Notes: generated by a model from the sequence alone, not told the origin. DNA of 64,000 nucleotides from G965198795 sp965198795 (GCA_965198795.1 OZ240674.1:2108001-2172000); one strand, 5' to 3'. Counted from the stretch's first letter, positions 17,179 through 26,584 are shown. Made by a program: numbers and translations.

Positions 17179-18372
17179 ATGGCCACACAACCCGACCCTG
17201 TTGTTATCGTCGGCGCGAAGCGCACTCCCATGGGGGGCTTCCAGGGCGCGTTAAGCGGCGCGGCCGCGCCCGAGTTGGGGGCGGCGGCGGTCGCCGCGGC
17301 CTTGAAGCAAGCCGGCGTCCCGCCTGCGGAGGTTGCGGAAGTCACCATGGGTGTGGTGCTGCCGGGCGGGTTGGGCCAAGCGCCCGCCCGTCAAGCCTCA
17401 AGGGGCGCGGGCGTCCCGGACGCCGTGGGGGCGACAACGGTCAACAAGATGTGCGGCTCCGGAATGAAAGCCGCCATGCTGGCTCACGACGCCATCTTGG
17501 CCGGCAGTGGTGATATCCAGGTGGCCGGCGGGATGGAGAGCATGACCAATGCGCCCTATCTGATGCCGAAGGCGCGGGGCGGACTTCGCATGGGGCATGG
17601 CCAAGTTATGGACTCCATGTTCCTTGACGGGCTGGAGGACGCCTATGACAAGGGCCGCTTGATGGGCGTCTTCGCCGAGGACACCGCGCGGCGTTATCAG
17701 TTTACCCGTGAAGCTCAGGACGCTTTCGCCATCCGCTCCTTGACGCGCGCCAAGACTGCCGTTGAAGATGGAACCTTCGAGGGCGAAGTGACGCCCTTCA
17801 TGGTGAAAACCCGGAAAGGCGAGACGGTGGTGACGCGGGACGAACAGCCGCTGACTGCGGACCTGGATAAAATCCCGTCCCTGCGCCCCGCTTTCGCCAA
17901 GGACGGCACGGTGACGGCGGCGAATTCGTCCTCTATTTCCGACGGCGGCGCGGCCCTGGTGCTGATGCGATTGTCCGAAGCCGAGAAGCGCGGGCTGACG
18001 CCGCTCGCCAGAATCGTGGGGCATTCGACTCATGCGCAAGAGCCCGCCCGGTTTACCACCGCCCCTATCGGTTCCATTGAAAAGCTGATGGAGAAGGTGG
18101 AATGGAATGTAAAAGAAGTTGACTTATTTGAAATTAATGAGGCCTTCGCCATCGTCACCATGGCGGCGATGCGTGATCTGGATTTGCCAGACGACAAAGT
18201 GAACGTCCACGGCGGGGCGTGCGCGCTCGGCCACCCCATTGGGGCTTCGGGCGCGCGTATCCTGGTGACGCTCTTGAACGCGCTCTGGAAACACGGCCTT
18301 GAGAAGGGCGTCGCCTCGCTTTGCATTGGCGGCGGAGAGGCCACGGCCATTGCTGTTGAGAGGTTAAGTTAG
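17179..18372 (+). CDS. Acetyl-CoA acetyltransferase (thiolase)
   Basis: 397 residues. It carries the nucleophilic Cys in NKMCGSGMKA near residue 92, NEAFA, the His-containing GGACALGHPIGASGAR near residue 350 and the second Cys in SLCIGGGEATA near residue 382. The RBS aaggag lies 8 nt before the ATG. It interconverts acetoacetyl-CoA and two acetyl-CoA. In this cluster it would complete leucine degradation after HMG-CoA lyase releases acetoacetate, once that is activated to its CoA ester. A biosynthetic (PHA-type) role cannot be excluded, but no PHA genes are nearby. Confidence 0.92.
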   Translation: MATQPDPVVIVGAKRTPMGGFQGALSGAAAPELGAAAVAAALKQAGVPPAEVAEVTMGVVLPGGLGQAPARQASRGAGVPDAVGATTVNKMCGSGMKAAMLAHDAILAGSGDIQVAGGMESMTNAPYLMPKARGGLRMGHGQVMDSMFLDGLEDAYDKGRLMGVFAEDTARRYQFTREAQDAFAIRSLTRAKTAVEDGTFEGEVTPFMVKTRKGETVVTRDEQPLTADLDKIPSLRPAFAKDGTVTAANSSSISDGGAALVLMRLSEAEKRGLTPLARIVGHSTHAQEPARFTTAPIGSIEKLMEKVEWNVKEVDLFEINEAFAIVTMAAMRDLDLPDDKVNVHGGACALGHPIGASGARILVTLLNALWKHGLEKGVASLCIGGGEATAIAVERLS

Positions 18373-18373
18373 G

Positions 18374-19057
18374 ATGCCCACCGTATTCATCACCGGCGCC
18401 AATCGCGGCATAGGTTTGGAATTCGCGCGTCAATACGCCGCAGAGGGCTGGACCGTTATCGCCACCTGCCGGAACCCCATCGGAGTCGGTGAACTGGCGG
18501 CGATCAAGGGGGATATTCAGGTTCATGGGCTTGATGTGGGCCACGACGGTCAGCTTGAACGTCTCGGCTCGGAGTTGGCCGGCACGTCTATCGACGTCTT
18601 GATCAACAACGCTGGTGTCTATGGTGAGCGGAATGCGAGTTCCGTGAACATCGATAAGGATGATTGGATTAGATCTTTTCAAATCAACACCATCGCGCCT
18701 CTGTCCGTGGCGCGCGTGTTCTTGCCTCATGTGACGAGGGCCAAAGGCGCGATGGTGACGCTGTCGTCCGTGCTGGGCTCCATCACCGAGAGTTCACCCA
18801 ACTCCGCTTCTTACGCCTACCGAACCTCCAAGACGGCGGTGAACATGGTGATGCATGTCTTTGCCCAGGAAGTTCGGGAAACCGGCGTGACCGTGTTGAT
18901 GGTTCATCCCGGCTGGGTCCGGACGGATATGGGCGGTGCGCAAGCGGCCGTCACGCCGGCGCAAAGCGTCGAGGGCCTTCGCGCCGTCATCGCCCAGAAA
19001 AGCCTCGCCGATACGGGTAAATTCTTCGCCTTCGATGGGCGGGAGATTCCATGGTGA
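18374..19057 (+). CDS. Short-chain dehydrogenase/reductase (C-factor-like SDR)
   Basis: 227 residues, starting 1 nt after the thiolase stop. The cofactor-binding motif GANRGIGLEFARQ is at residues 7-19, NNAG near residue 77, the catalytic Ser in LSSVLGS and YRTSK (Tyr-x3-Lys) near residue 152, then HPGWVRTDMGG. It resembles the small CsgA/sniffer-type SDRs rather than 3-hydroxyacyl-CoA dehydrogenases. The substrate is unknown. Tight spacing places it in the liu operon. Confidence 0.85.
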   Translation: MPTVFITGANRGIGLEFARQYAAEGWTVIATCRNPIGVGELAAIKGDIQVHGLDVGHDGQLERLGSELAGTSIDVLINNAGVYGERNASSVNIDKDDWIRSFQINTIAPLSVARVFLPHVTRAKGAMVTLSSVLGSITESSPNSASYAYRTSKTAVNMVMHVFAQEVRETGVTVLMVHPGWVRTDMGGAQAAVTPAQSVEGLRAVIAQKSLADTGKFFAFDGREIPW

Positions 19058-19080
19058 TTTGGCGCGAATACAGGAATATC

Positions 19081-19142
19081 GTCATTTCAGCGAAAGCTGG
19101 AGTTCATCGACGGGAGCGAACCCCGGCTTTCGCTGGAGTGAC
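19081..19142. repeat. REP-like palindrome / possible terminator
   Basis: Stem cagcgaaagctgg (19088-19100) pairs with ccggctttcgctg (19123-19135), with one G-U pair, around a 22-nt loop. It is bordered by gtcatt and agtgac ends like the other dispersed repeats of the window. It lies between the SDR and the isomerase gene and may attenuate read-through, but there is no T-run. Confidence 0.6.
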
Positions 19143-19177
19143 TTGGCGTTTCACTATTGAGGCAGGAAGATCCGCGC

Positions 19178-19792
19178 ATGACCGCCAACATTGATTTCTA
19201 CTTCGATTTCTCCTCGCCTTATTCCTACCTCGCCGCCCAGCGCATAGACCGCCTGGCGGAAGAGAACGGAGCGCGGGCGACCTGGAAGCCGATCATGCTG
19301 GGCGCGGTGTTCAAGGCGGTCGGCGGCGCGCCGAACGAACATGTCGCGGGCAAACGCGAATACATGCGCATGGACTGTCCGCGCATGGCGAGGCAGATGG
19401 GTGCGCCGTTTGCCTGGCCAGACAGCTTCCCGACGGCGACGCTGGCGGCCGCGCGCGGCTTTTACTGGCTGCGGGACACGGATCCGGACAAGGCCGTGTC
19501 CTTTGCGAAGGCGTGCTTCGATAAGTATTTCGGGGAAGGCCTCGATATCACGCCGAAGGAAACGGTCGCTGGGATCGCGAGCGGACTGGGCGTCGATAAG
19601 GACGCCTATCTGGCGGCCGTCGCGGATGACGCCGTTAAGCGGAAGGTCAAGGATATGACGGACGAGGCTATTGAGCGCAAAGCCTTCGGCGCGCCGACGT
19701 TCTTCGTCGATACGCCGCAGGGCGTCGAGATGGTTTGGGGCTCGGATCGATTGTGGATGATTAAGCGGATGCTGGCGGGGAAATGCGCATGA
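19178..19792 (+). CDS. 2-hydroxychromene-2-carboxylate isomerase-type DsbA-family protein
   Basis: 204 residues from the ATG at 19178 (aggaag 9 nt upstream; a start seven codons earlier is less likely). The N-terminus FYFDFSSPYSYLAAQ has the catalytic Ser of the kappa-GST/HCCA isomerase branch in place of the CxxC of DsbA. The C-terminus FGAPTFFVDTPQGVEMVWGSDRL holds the cis-Pro loop. Family members isomerise chromene carboxylates with glutathione, but many sit in fatty-acid or amino-acid operons with unknown roles. It overlaps the rhodanese gene by 4 bp (ATGA). Confidence 0.85.
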   Translation: MTANIDFYFDFSSPYSYLAAQRIDRLAEENGARATWKPIMLGAVFKAVGGAPNEHVAGKREYMRMDCPRMARQMGAPFAWPDSFPTATLAAARGFYWLRDTDPDKAVSFAKACFDKYFGEGLDITPKETVAGIASGLGVDKDAYLAAVADDAVKRKVKDMTDEAIERKAFGAPTFFVDTPQGVEMVWGSDRLWMIKRMLAGKCA

Positions 19793-20193
19793 AACTGAAA
19801 AAAGGCGTCAAGGACCTGGTGGCGGAAGCGGAAGCCGGGATTGAGGCGCTCTCGGTGGGTGAGGCCATTAAGGCGCATGACGACGGCAATCATATTTTCG
19901 TCGATGTGCGGGATATCCGGGAGTTGGAACGCGACGGCATGATCCCGAACGCGCGGCACGCGCCGCGTGGCGTGATCGAATTCTGGTTCGATCCGGAAAG
20001 CCCCTATCACCGCAGCGTCTTTGCCGACGAGAACAAAACTTACGTGCTTTATTGCCGTTCGGCCTGGCGCTCGGCGCTTGCCGCGAAACAGCTGGTCGAT
20101 ATGGGTTTCACCAACGTCAAGCACTTCGCCAAGGGCTTCGACGGCTGGTTGGAAGCCGGCGGCGCCGTCCAGGAAAAGAACAAGAAGGCATGA
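19789..20193 (+). CDS. Rhodanese-like sulfurtransferase
   Basis: 134 residues from the ATG at 19789 (an ATG two codons earlier is possible). A single rhodanese domain is seen: FVDVRDIRELERDGMI near residue 42, HAPRGVIEFWF, and the active-site Cys in LYCRSAWRSALAA near residue 85, then GFTNVKHFAKGFDGWLEAGG. The active-site loop begins with the persulfide-forming Cys. It ends 7 nt before mccB and is coupled to the isomerase gene, so it belongs to the leucine operon. The sulfur acceptor is unknown. Confidence 0.88.
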   Translation: MKLKKGVKDLVAEAEAGIEALSVGEAIKAHDDGNHIFVDVRDIRELERDGMIPNARHAPRGVIEFWFDPESPYHRSVFADENKTYVLYCRSAWRSALAAKQLVDMGFTNVKHFAKGFDGWLEAGGAVQEKNKKA

Positions 20194-20200
20194 GCCGGAT

Positions 20201-21808
20201 ATGCCCACGCTGACCCCCTCGCTTTCGCCCGCTGACAGCGCGTTCCAGGACGCGGAAGCCGCGATGATGGGCGTGCTCGGCGATCTGGAACGGGTGCGGG
20301 GTGAGATTGAGGCGGGCGGCGGCGAGCGGGCGCGGAAAAAGCATACGAACCGGGGCAAACTGCTGCCAAGGGCGCGGATCGACGTCTTGCTGGACTCAGG
20401 CTCGCCTTTCCTGGAATTGAGCGCGCTCGCCGGTTATGAGCTGTACGAGGATGCGGTGCCCGCTGGCGGCGTTATCACGGGTGTCGGCCGCGTCGAGGGC
20501 CGCGAGGTCATGGTGGTCTGCAACGACGCCACCGTGAAGGGCGGCGCCTATTACCCTATTACCGTGAAAAAGCACCTGCGCGCGCAAGAGATCGCGCAAG
20601 AGAACAATCTGCCTTGTGTCTATCTGGTGGACTCAGGCGGCGCGTTTCTGCCGAAACAGGACGAGGTGTTTCCGGACAGGGATCACTTCGGGCGGATTTT
20701 CTATAACCAAGCCCGCATGTCGGCGGAGGGCGTTCCGCAACTCGCGGCCGTGATGGGAAACTGCACGGCGGGCGGCGCCTACGTTCCCGCCATGTCCGAT
20801 TACAGCGTCATCGTGAAAAACCAGGGCGCCATCTTTCTGGGTGGGCCGCCTTTGGTGAAAGCGGCGACGGGCGAGGTGGTGACGCCGGAGGAGCTGGGCG
20901 GCGCGGAAATCCATACGTGCGTCTCGGGCGTCGCCGACCAAATGGCGGAGGATGACGCTCACGCGCTTTATCTTATTCGCCGGGCCGTTCGGCATTTGAA
21001 CCGGAAGAAACCCGCTGATCTGGAGCTTCGCGAGCCGAAAGTTCCGCTTCATTCTCCGGATGAATTATTGGGCGCCGCGCCGGTGAATCTTCGCAAACCT
21101 GCGGACGTTCGGGATATCATCGCCCGCGTCGTGGACGCGTCCGACTTTGACGAGTTCAAGCCCGGTTATGGGGAAACGCTGGTCACCGGCTTTGCTCACA
21201 TCTGGGGCGTACCGGTGGGCGTCATCGCCAACAACGGCGTCTTGTTCTCCGAAAGCGCCGTCAAGGGGGCGCACTTCATCGAGTTGTGCTGTCAGCGCTT
21301 GATCCCACTTGTATTCCTGCAAAATATCTCAGGCTTCATGGTGGGCAGGGATTACGAGGCGGGCGGCATCGCGAAGGACGGCGCCAAGATGGTGACGGCC
21401 GTTGCGTCGGCGAATGTACCGAAGTTCACCGTTGTCGTGGGCGGCAGTTTTGGGGCCGGGAATTATTCCATGTGCGGCCGGGCCTATCAGCCGCGATTTT
21501 TGTGGATGTGGCCCAATGCGCGAATCTCCGTCATGGGCGGCGAACAGGCGGCGCGGGTCCTGGCCCAGGTGAGGCGCGACGGCTTGGAAGCGAGAGGCGA
21601 GACGTGGGAGCGAGAGGAAGAGGACGCTTTCATGACGCCCATCCGCGATCAGTATGAGCGTCAGGGCCATCCGTATTACGCCTCCGCCCGGCTTTGGGAT
21701 GACGGAATTATCGATCCGCGCAAGACACGAGATGTGTTGGGATTGGGCCTAGGCGCTGCGCTCAATGCGCCTATCAAAGCAACGAGGTTCGGAATTTTCC
21801 GGATGTGA
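20201..21808 (+). CDS. liuB: 3-methylcrotonyl-CoA carboxylase, beta (carboxyltransferase) subunit
   Basis: 535 residues from the ATG at 20201; the longer open frame overlaps the rhodanese gene and is rejected. The protein shows hallmarks that separate MCC-beta from PCC-beta: YLVDSGGAFLPKQDEVFPDRDHFGRIFYNQ near residue 145, GGPPLVKAATGE near residue 225 and FLQNISGFMVGRDYEAGG near residue 370. GGSFGAGNYSMCGRAY follows. It carboxylates 3-methylcrotonyl-CoA to 3-methylglutaconyl-CoA with the biotinylated alpha subunit encoded at 22697. Confidence 0.95.
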   Translation: MPTLTPSLSPADSAFQDAEAAMMGVLGDLERVRGEIEAGGGERARKKHTNRGKLLPRARIDVLLDSGSPFLELSALAGYELYEDAVPAGGVITGVGRVEGREVMVVCNDATVKGGAYYPITVKKHLRAQEIAQENNLPCVYLVDSGGAFLPKQDEVFPDRDHFGRIFYNQARMSAEGVPQLAAVMGNCTAGGAYVPAMSDYSVIVKNQGAIFLGGPPLVKAATGEVVTPEELGGAEIHTCVSGVADQMAEDDAHALYLIRRAVRHLNRKKPADLELREPKVPLHSPDELLGAAPVNLRKPADVRDIIARVVDASDFDEFKPGYGETLVTGFAHIWGVPVGVIANNGVLFSESAVKGAHFIELCCQRLIPLVFLQNISGFMVGRDYEAGGIAKDGAKMVTAVASANVPKFTVVVGGSFGAGNYSMCGRAYQPRFLWMWPNARISVMGGEQAARVLAQVRRDGLEARGETWEREEEDAFMTPIRDQYERQGHPYYASARLWDDGIIDPRKTRDVLGLGLGAALNAPIKATRFGIFRM

Positions 21809-21883
21809 GGTAAAGTCATTCCAAGGATGGTGCCCGGCGCCGTTTATTGGAGTCAAGAACCGGGAAGGGAGTGTGAGGATTTC

Positions 21884-22678
21884 ATGGCGACCAGCGCCTC
21901 ATATGTAACGGACATTATTGGTAATGGCGTTGCGACGGTGACGCTCCAGCGGCCCGATGTTCACAACGCTTTCGATGACAAGATGATCCAGCGTTTGACT
22001 TTGGAGTTCGCTGGCCTTAGCCGCTCTCCGGCGGTTCGTGTCGTGGTGATCGCGGCGGAAGGCAAATCATTCTGCGCCGGCGCGGACCTCAATTGGATGC
22101 AGCGCAGCGCCGAGTATGATTATGACGAAAACCTTGCCGACGCCCAGGCGCTGGCGAGGATGATGAAGACGATCTTTGATCTTCACAAACCCACTGTCGC
22201 CGCCGTCCAGGGTAACGCGTTCGGTGGCGGTGTGGGGCTGTTGTCGGTGTGCGACGTCGTGATTGCCGAGGAACACGCGGAATTCGCTCTCACCGAGGTA
22301 AGGCTGGGTATCATTCCTGCTGTAATTAGCCCATATGTTTTCAACGCCATAGGGCCGCGCCAGGCGCGCCGTTATATGTTGTCGGCTGAACGGTTCGACG
22401 CGCGGACGGCGAAAGAGATCGGTCTCGTGCACGAGGTCGTGCCCAGCGGCGAGGCGCCAGGCCGGGCGCGGGAGTTCGCCCGCATGATGCTGGGCAATAG
22501 TCCGAAAGCGCTGAGTGAGGCGAAGAATCTGGCGCGCTACGTCAGTGGTCATCCGATCAACGAAAACATCGTCGCTCAGACCGCTGGGCACGTCGCGCGG
22601 GTTCGCTCAAGTCCCGAAGGAAAAGAAGGGCTGGCGGCGTTTTTAGAAAAGCGCAACCCCAACTGGGTCAAGTCTTGA
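21884..22678 (+). CDS. liuC: Methylglutaconyl-CoA hydratase (enoyl-CoA hydratase family)
   Basis: 264 residues from the ATG at 21884, with tgagga 6 nt upstream; the 19-codon upstream extension looks non-coding. Crotonase signatures are GKSFCAGADLNWMQRSA near residue 62 (the LNWM after CAGAD is typical of the LiuC branch), GNAFGGGVGLLSVCDVV near residue 108 and TEVRLGIIPAVISPYV near residue 135. The enzyme hydrates 3-methylglutaconyl-CoA to HMG-CoA. It lies between the two carboxylase genes, as in most liu clusters. Confidence 0.93.
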   Translation: MATSASYVTDIIGNGVATVTLQRPDVHNAFDDKMIQRLTLEFAGLSRSPAVRVVVIAAEGKSFCAGADLNWMQRSAEYDYDENLADAQALARMMKTIFDLHKPTVAAVQGNAFGGGVGLLSVCDVVIAEEHAEFALTEVRLGIIPAVISPYVFNAIGPRQARRYMLSAERFDARTAKEIGLVHEVVPSGEAPGRAREFARMMLGNSPKALSEAKNLARYVSGHPINENIVAQTAGHVARVRSSPEGKEGLAAFLEKRNPNWVKS

Positions 22679-22696
22679 TGGAGCGCGAACGAAGCG

Positions 22697-24694
22697 GTGC
22701 CTGAAACACCCCTTCATATCAATCGGCTGTTGATCGCCAATCGGGGTGAGATCGCATGCCGGGTGATCCGTACAGCACGGCTGATGGGTATTGAGACGGT
22801 GGCCGTCTATTCCGACGCGGACGCCGGCGCCATGCACGTTGAGGCCGCCGATAACGCGTTTCGGCTGGGACCCGCGCCGGCGGCGGAAAGCTACCTGAGG
22901 CCGGATCTTGTTGTGGCGGCGGCCAAGGCGACCGGCGCCGACGCGGTTCATCCCGGTTACGGGTTTTTGTCCGAGAACGCGGATTTCGCGGATGCGTGCC
23001 GAGAGTCGGGCCTAGAATTCGTTGGGCCGCCGGCCGCCGCCATCCGGGCAATGGGTTCGAAATCGCGGGCCAAGACGTTGATGGAGCGGGCCGGAGTGCC
23101 GGTGGCGCCCGGCTATCACGGTGATGACGATAGTCTGGAGGCCTTGGCGAACGCCGCCGGGGAAATTGGTTATCCGGTTCTCCTGAAGGCGGTGGCCGGC
23201 GGCGGCGGGAAAGGCATGCGCGTGGCGCGTGACGCCGCTGAAATTGAGAGTCAAATTAAAGCGGCGAGGCGGGAAGCCGTTGCGGCCTTCGGCGATGGCC
23301 GGATGTTGGTCGAGAAGTTTCTGGACCGGCCCCGGCACGTGGAAGTACAGATTTTCGCCGATTGTCACGGCAATGTGATTCATTTATTCGAGCGCGATTG
23401 TTCGCTCCAGCGCCGTCATCAGAAGATTCTCGAGGAAGCGCCCGCGCCAGGAATGACGGAGGACTTGCGCGCCGCCATGACGGGCGCCGCCATTCGCGCG
23501 GCCCAAGCTGTTGATTATGAGGGCGCGGGGACTGTTGAGTTCATGCTGGATGAGAATGGTTCGTTCTATTTTCTTGAAATGAACACGCGCCTGCAGGTCG
23601 AACATCCGGTGACAGAGATGATCACAGGTCTTGACTTGGTGGAGTGGCAGTTGCGCGTCGCGGCGGGAGAACCTCTCCCGGCGGCTCAGGAAGATATCCC
23701 GTTTCGCGGCCATGCCATCGAGGTCCGGCTGTATGCGGAAGATACGGCGAGCGGTTTCCTGCCTTCAACCGGAACGCTTGGGCGCATGAGCGTGCCGGAA
23801 GCGCGCGGCGTGCGATTCGATACAGGCGTGCGCGCCGGGGACGAAATCTCCGCCCATTATGATCCCATGATCGCGAAGCTGGCTGTTTGGGGGAAGACCC
23901 GAAGGACGGCGTTGGCCGCCATGACTGAGGCCTTGGCCGGCGTTCACATATCGGGTCTTGACACGAACCGGGATTTCTTGGCCGCCGCGTTGCGTCACCC
24001 GGCGGTTCAATCCGGGACCATCGACACGGGCCTGATTGATCGTGACGCTTTATCCGAGATGACGCGCTCCGTAGAGGAAAAGCGGCGGACCGCTGTTCTC
24101 GCGGCTTTAACGGTGAGGACCAGATCAAGGGACAAGGGCGGGCTTAAGACGTCCCCTTGGGACCGTCTTGAGGGCTGGCGTCTGGGAGAGGACGCGCCAG
24201 TCGTTTTCACCATTACCATGAACGGCGAGGATTACACGGTTGCTCTGCTGGGTGAGCGCGCGGGAACGGCTGCCATCGACGATGATGTGGAGATTCCCTA
24301 TGCCTCGGTCGTAACGGGAGACGGGCATGCCGCCGCCGTCATAGATCAAACCCGCGTCGCGGCGGCTGTTTTTTGGACCTCTGATCGAAACGTCGAACTG
24401 TTCGAGGCCGCGGTAATGACATCGGTTTCCCTTCGTGTTTCGGGTGAGGCGGACAACAATTCCGCCGGAGCGGGAGCGGGCGATTTGACCGCGCCCATGC
24501 CGGGCCGGGTATTGAGTTTGAACTGCGCCGTGGGAGACAAGATAGCGGCGGGAGCGCCGTTACTGATTTTGGAAGCCATGAAAATGGAACATGCCGTGAA
24601 GGCGCCTTATGCAGGAGTGGTTTCGGAACTTCTCGTGCAAAGAGGAGGGCAAGTGTTGAAGGGCGCCCCGCTTTTGGTTATCGACCCTGAATAA
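22697..24694 (+). CDS. liuD: 3-methylcrotonyl-CoA carboxylase, alpha (biotin carboxylase/biotin carrier) subunit
   Basis: 665 residues from a GTG at 22697. It contains INRLLIANRGEIACRVIRTA, the ATP-grasp loop AVAGGGGKGMRVA near residue 170, EMNTRLQVEHPVTEM near residue 295 and a BT linker of ~130 residues. The C-terminal biotinyl domain carries Lys629 in EAMKMEH. It is a paralogue of PccA in the same window. Pairing with LiuB and position in the leucine operon fix it as the MCC alpha subunit. Confidence 0.95.
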   Translation: MPETPLHINRLLIANRGEIACRVIRTARLMGIETVAVYSDADAGAMHVEAADNAFRLGPAPAAESYLRPDLVVAAAKATGADAVHPGYGFLSENADFADACRESGLEFVGPPAAAIRAMGSKSRAKTLMERAGVPVAPGYHGDDDSLEALANAAGEIGYPVLLKAVAGGGGKGMRVARDAAEIESQIKAARREAVAAFGDGRMLVEKFLDRPRHVEVQIFADCHGNVIHLFERDCSLQRRHQKILEEAPAPGMTEDLRAAMTGAAIRAAQAVDYEGAGTVEFMLDENGSFYFLEMNTRLQVEHPVTEMITGLDLVEWQLRVAAGEPLPAAQEDIPFRGHAIEVRLYAEDTASGFLPSTGTLGRMSVPEARGVRFDTGVRAGDEISAHYDPMIAKLAVWGKTRRTALAAMTEALAGVHISGLDTNRDFLAAALRHPAVQSGTIDTGLIDRDALSEMTRSVEEKRRTAVLAALTVRTRSRDKGGLKTSPWDRLEGWRLGEDAPVVFTITMNGEDYTVALLGERAGTAAIDDDVEIPYASVVTGDGHAAAVIDQTRVAAAVFWTSDRNVELFEAAVMTSVSLRVSGEADNNSAGAGAGDLTAPMPGRVLSLNCAVGDKIAAGAPLLILEAMKMEHAVKAPYAGVVSELLVQRGGQVLKGAPLLVIDPE

Positions 24695-24915
24695 ATCACC
24701 GGAGGAACGCGGCTGGGGCGCCGCGAGCCTGGCGTTAATGATCCCAGACGGCCGAAACGCCAAGTGAAGCGGCTAAAACCGGACGGCCAGCAGGAAGCGG
24801 ACCTTAAGGAACCCAAGCGTCGAGCGGTCTTCCCCGTGTTCCACAGGAATGCGGCTTGAGACATGTCCCGGTCCGGCCTATCAAACGGATTGACTTTTAT
24901 CGATAGGATGGACGC

Positions 24916-25836
24916 TTGGCATTTCCCGCTTCTGTCCGGCTTGTGGAAGTCGGGCCCAGGGACGGGCTGCAAAACGAGCCGGGAACACTGACGACTGATT
25001 TAAAGGTAGCGTTGATCGACCGGCTCGCGGATACGGGTTTGAAGTCCATTGAGGCCGCAAGCTTCGTTTCGCCCAAATGGGCGCCGCAAATGGCGGATGG
25101 CGCGGAGGTGCTGGCGGCCGTCCGCCGCGCGCCGGGCGTGCGTTACGCTGCGCTGACGCCGAACCGCAAGGGCGTCGAGCGCGCGATTGACGCAAAGGCC
25201 GATGAGGTCGCGGTGTTCGCCGCAGCAAGCGAATCATTCTCGCAAAAGAACATCAACTGCTCCATCGCCAAGAGTTTAGAACGCTTTGAGTCTGTCATGG
25301 CCATTGCGAAGGCGGCGGGCGTCCCGGTGCGGGGATATCTCTCCTGTGTTATGGGCTGTCCCTATGACGGAAGGGTGGAACCGGAACAGGTCGCCGCCGT
25401 GGCGGGAGATCTGGCGGGCCTGGGGTGTTATGAGATTTCCCTGGGAGACACCATCGGCGTCGGCACCCCCATGGCGACGCAGAAGATGATTGAGGCTGTC
25501 CGGCGCGCATTGCCGGACACGCCGCTCGCGGTTCACTTCCACGATACATACGGTCAGGCGCTCGCCAACATTCTGGTCGCGCTTGAGTTGGGAATTGACG
25601 TTATCGACAGCTCCGTCGCCGGGCTGGGGGGGTGTCCTTATGCGAAGGGAGCAACCGGCAACGTCGCCAGCGAGGACGTTCTCTACATGCTGAATGGCCT
25701 GGGCGTGAAAACGGGGGTCGATATGGCGAAATTGGTGGACGCCGCTTGGTTTATTTCCGGCGCCTTGGGACGAGAGCCCGCCTCGCGCGTCGCACGCGCC
25801 TTGGGACGGCCCTTGGATGGCGGAGCGGCGGCGTGA
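24916..25836 (+). CDS. liuE: Hydroxymethylglutaryl-CoA lyase
   Basis: 306 residues from a TTG at 24916 (no in-frame ATG fits; aggatgg lies just upstream). The TIM-barrel signatures are VEVGPRDGLQNEPG near residue 9, AASFVSPKWAPQMADG, the metal-binding FHDTYGQALANI near residue 210 and the catalytic-loop Cys in GLGGCPYAKGATGNVASEDV near residue 240. It cleaves HMG-CoA to acetyl-CoA and acetoacetate, the last liu step. The 221-bp gap upstream carries no recognisable gene. The downstream DUF1489 start overlaps its stop. Confidence 0.95.
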   Translation: MAFPASVRLVEVGPRDGLQNEPGTLTTDLKVALIDRLADTGLKSIEAASFVSPKWAPQMADGAEVLAAVRRAPGVRYAALTPNRKGVERAIDAKADEVAVFAAASESFSQKNINCSIAKSLERFESVMAIAKAAGVPVRGYLSCVMGCPYDGRVEPEQVAAVAGDLAGLGCYEISLGDTIGVGTPMATQKMIEAVRRALPDTPLAVHFHDTYGQALANILVALELGIDVIDSSVAGLGGCPYAKGATGNVASEDVLYMLNGLGVKTGVDMAKLVDAAWFISGALGREPASRVARALGRPLDGGAAA

Positions 25837-26270
25837 GCCTTCATCTCATCAAGCTTTGTGTTGGTGTCGAGGACGTCGATCATTTAGCCGAAAGCCAAGC
25901 TTTTCGCATGGAACAACAACGGGGGCGTGGAGAAACGCCGCGCCTTTTCCACACCACGCGGATGCGCCCGAAGCGCATGACTGAGCTTTTGGCCGGCGGA
26001 TCGCTCTATTGGGTAATCCGGGGGCAAATCCGGTGCCGCCAGCGGTTGGTTTCAATCGACGAAACCACTCGGGAAGATGGCCTGCCCGCCGTCGATTTGG
26101 TGATCCATCCAGAAATCGTCCGTGTTTCGCCGCGTGCGCGTCGGCCATTTCAAGGTTGGCGGTATCTGGACCCGGAAGACGCGCCGCGTGATCTTGGCGG
26201 ACCGGACGCCACGGCGGACGGCTTGCCTGACGAGATAGCGGACGAACTGAGAAACTTGGGGTTGTTATAA
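25833..26270 (+). CDS. DUF1489-family protein
   Basis: 145 residues from a GTG at 25833 that overlaps the lyase stop (GTGA). The family pattern is visible: HLIKLCVGVEDVDHL at the start, then TTRMRPKRMTELLAGGSLYWVIRGQIRCRQRL and DLVIHPEIVRVSPRARRPFQGWRYL. DUF1489 proteins are short, soluble, of unknown function and nearly restricted to alphaproteobacteria. They often end a metabolic operon, as here. Confidence 0.88.
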   Translation: MSLHLIKLCVGVEDVDHLAESQAFRMEQQRGRGETPRLFHTTRMRPKRMTELLAGGSLYWVIRGQIRCRQRLVSIDETTREDGLPAVDLVIHPEIVRVSPRARRPFQGWRYLDPEDAPRDLGGPDATADGLPDEIADELRNLGLL

Positions 26271-26407
26271 GCGACTTCCGCCCGCCCGGGGCCGGTAAAA
26301 TTATGGCGTTCGGGACGCCATTGACGGCTCCTCGGACGGCGCCCGGCCTCTTGGAACCGATGCGCGGGCCTTGCGAGAAAACGCCGCCGACGCCAAGGCG
26401 TCCTTCC

Positions 26408-26584
26408 CGCGCTATTATTTCGTCACCCCCGCGAAGGCGGGGGTCCAGACCGCCCTTGTCACGCATGGTCACGCATGACCGGTTGTCACACATGACCGGT
26501 TGTCACGCATGACTGGCCATCACTCACGACAGGTCGGAACGCGGACCGCCGCACTGGATTCCCGCCTTCGCGGGAATGACAAGG
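26408..26584. repeat. Dispersed palindromic repeat element, copy 2, with internal short tandem repeats
   Basis: The left end is cgctattatttcgtcacccc, then the hairpin cccccgcgaaggcgggggtcc. The right end is tggattcccgccttcgcgggaatgac. Left and right ends match copy 1 (11961-12078). The centre (26459-26512) carries short reiterations of gtcacgcatg and of a 17-bp unit ending in gtcac(a/g)catg, absent from copy 1. No gene is recognisable in 26271-26695. Confidence 0.7.
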
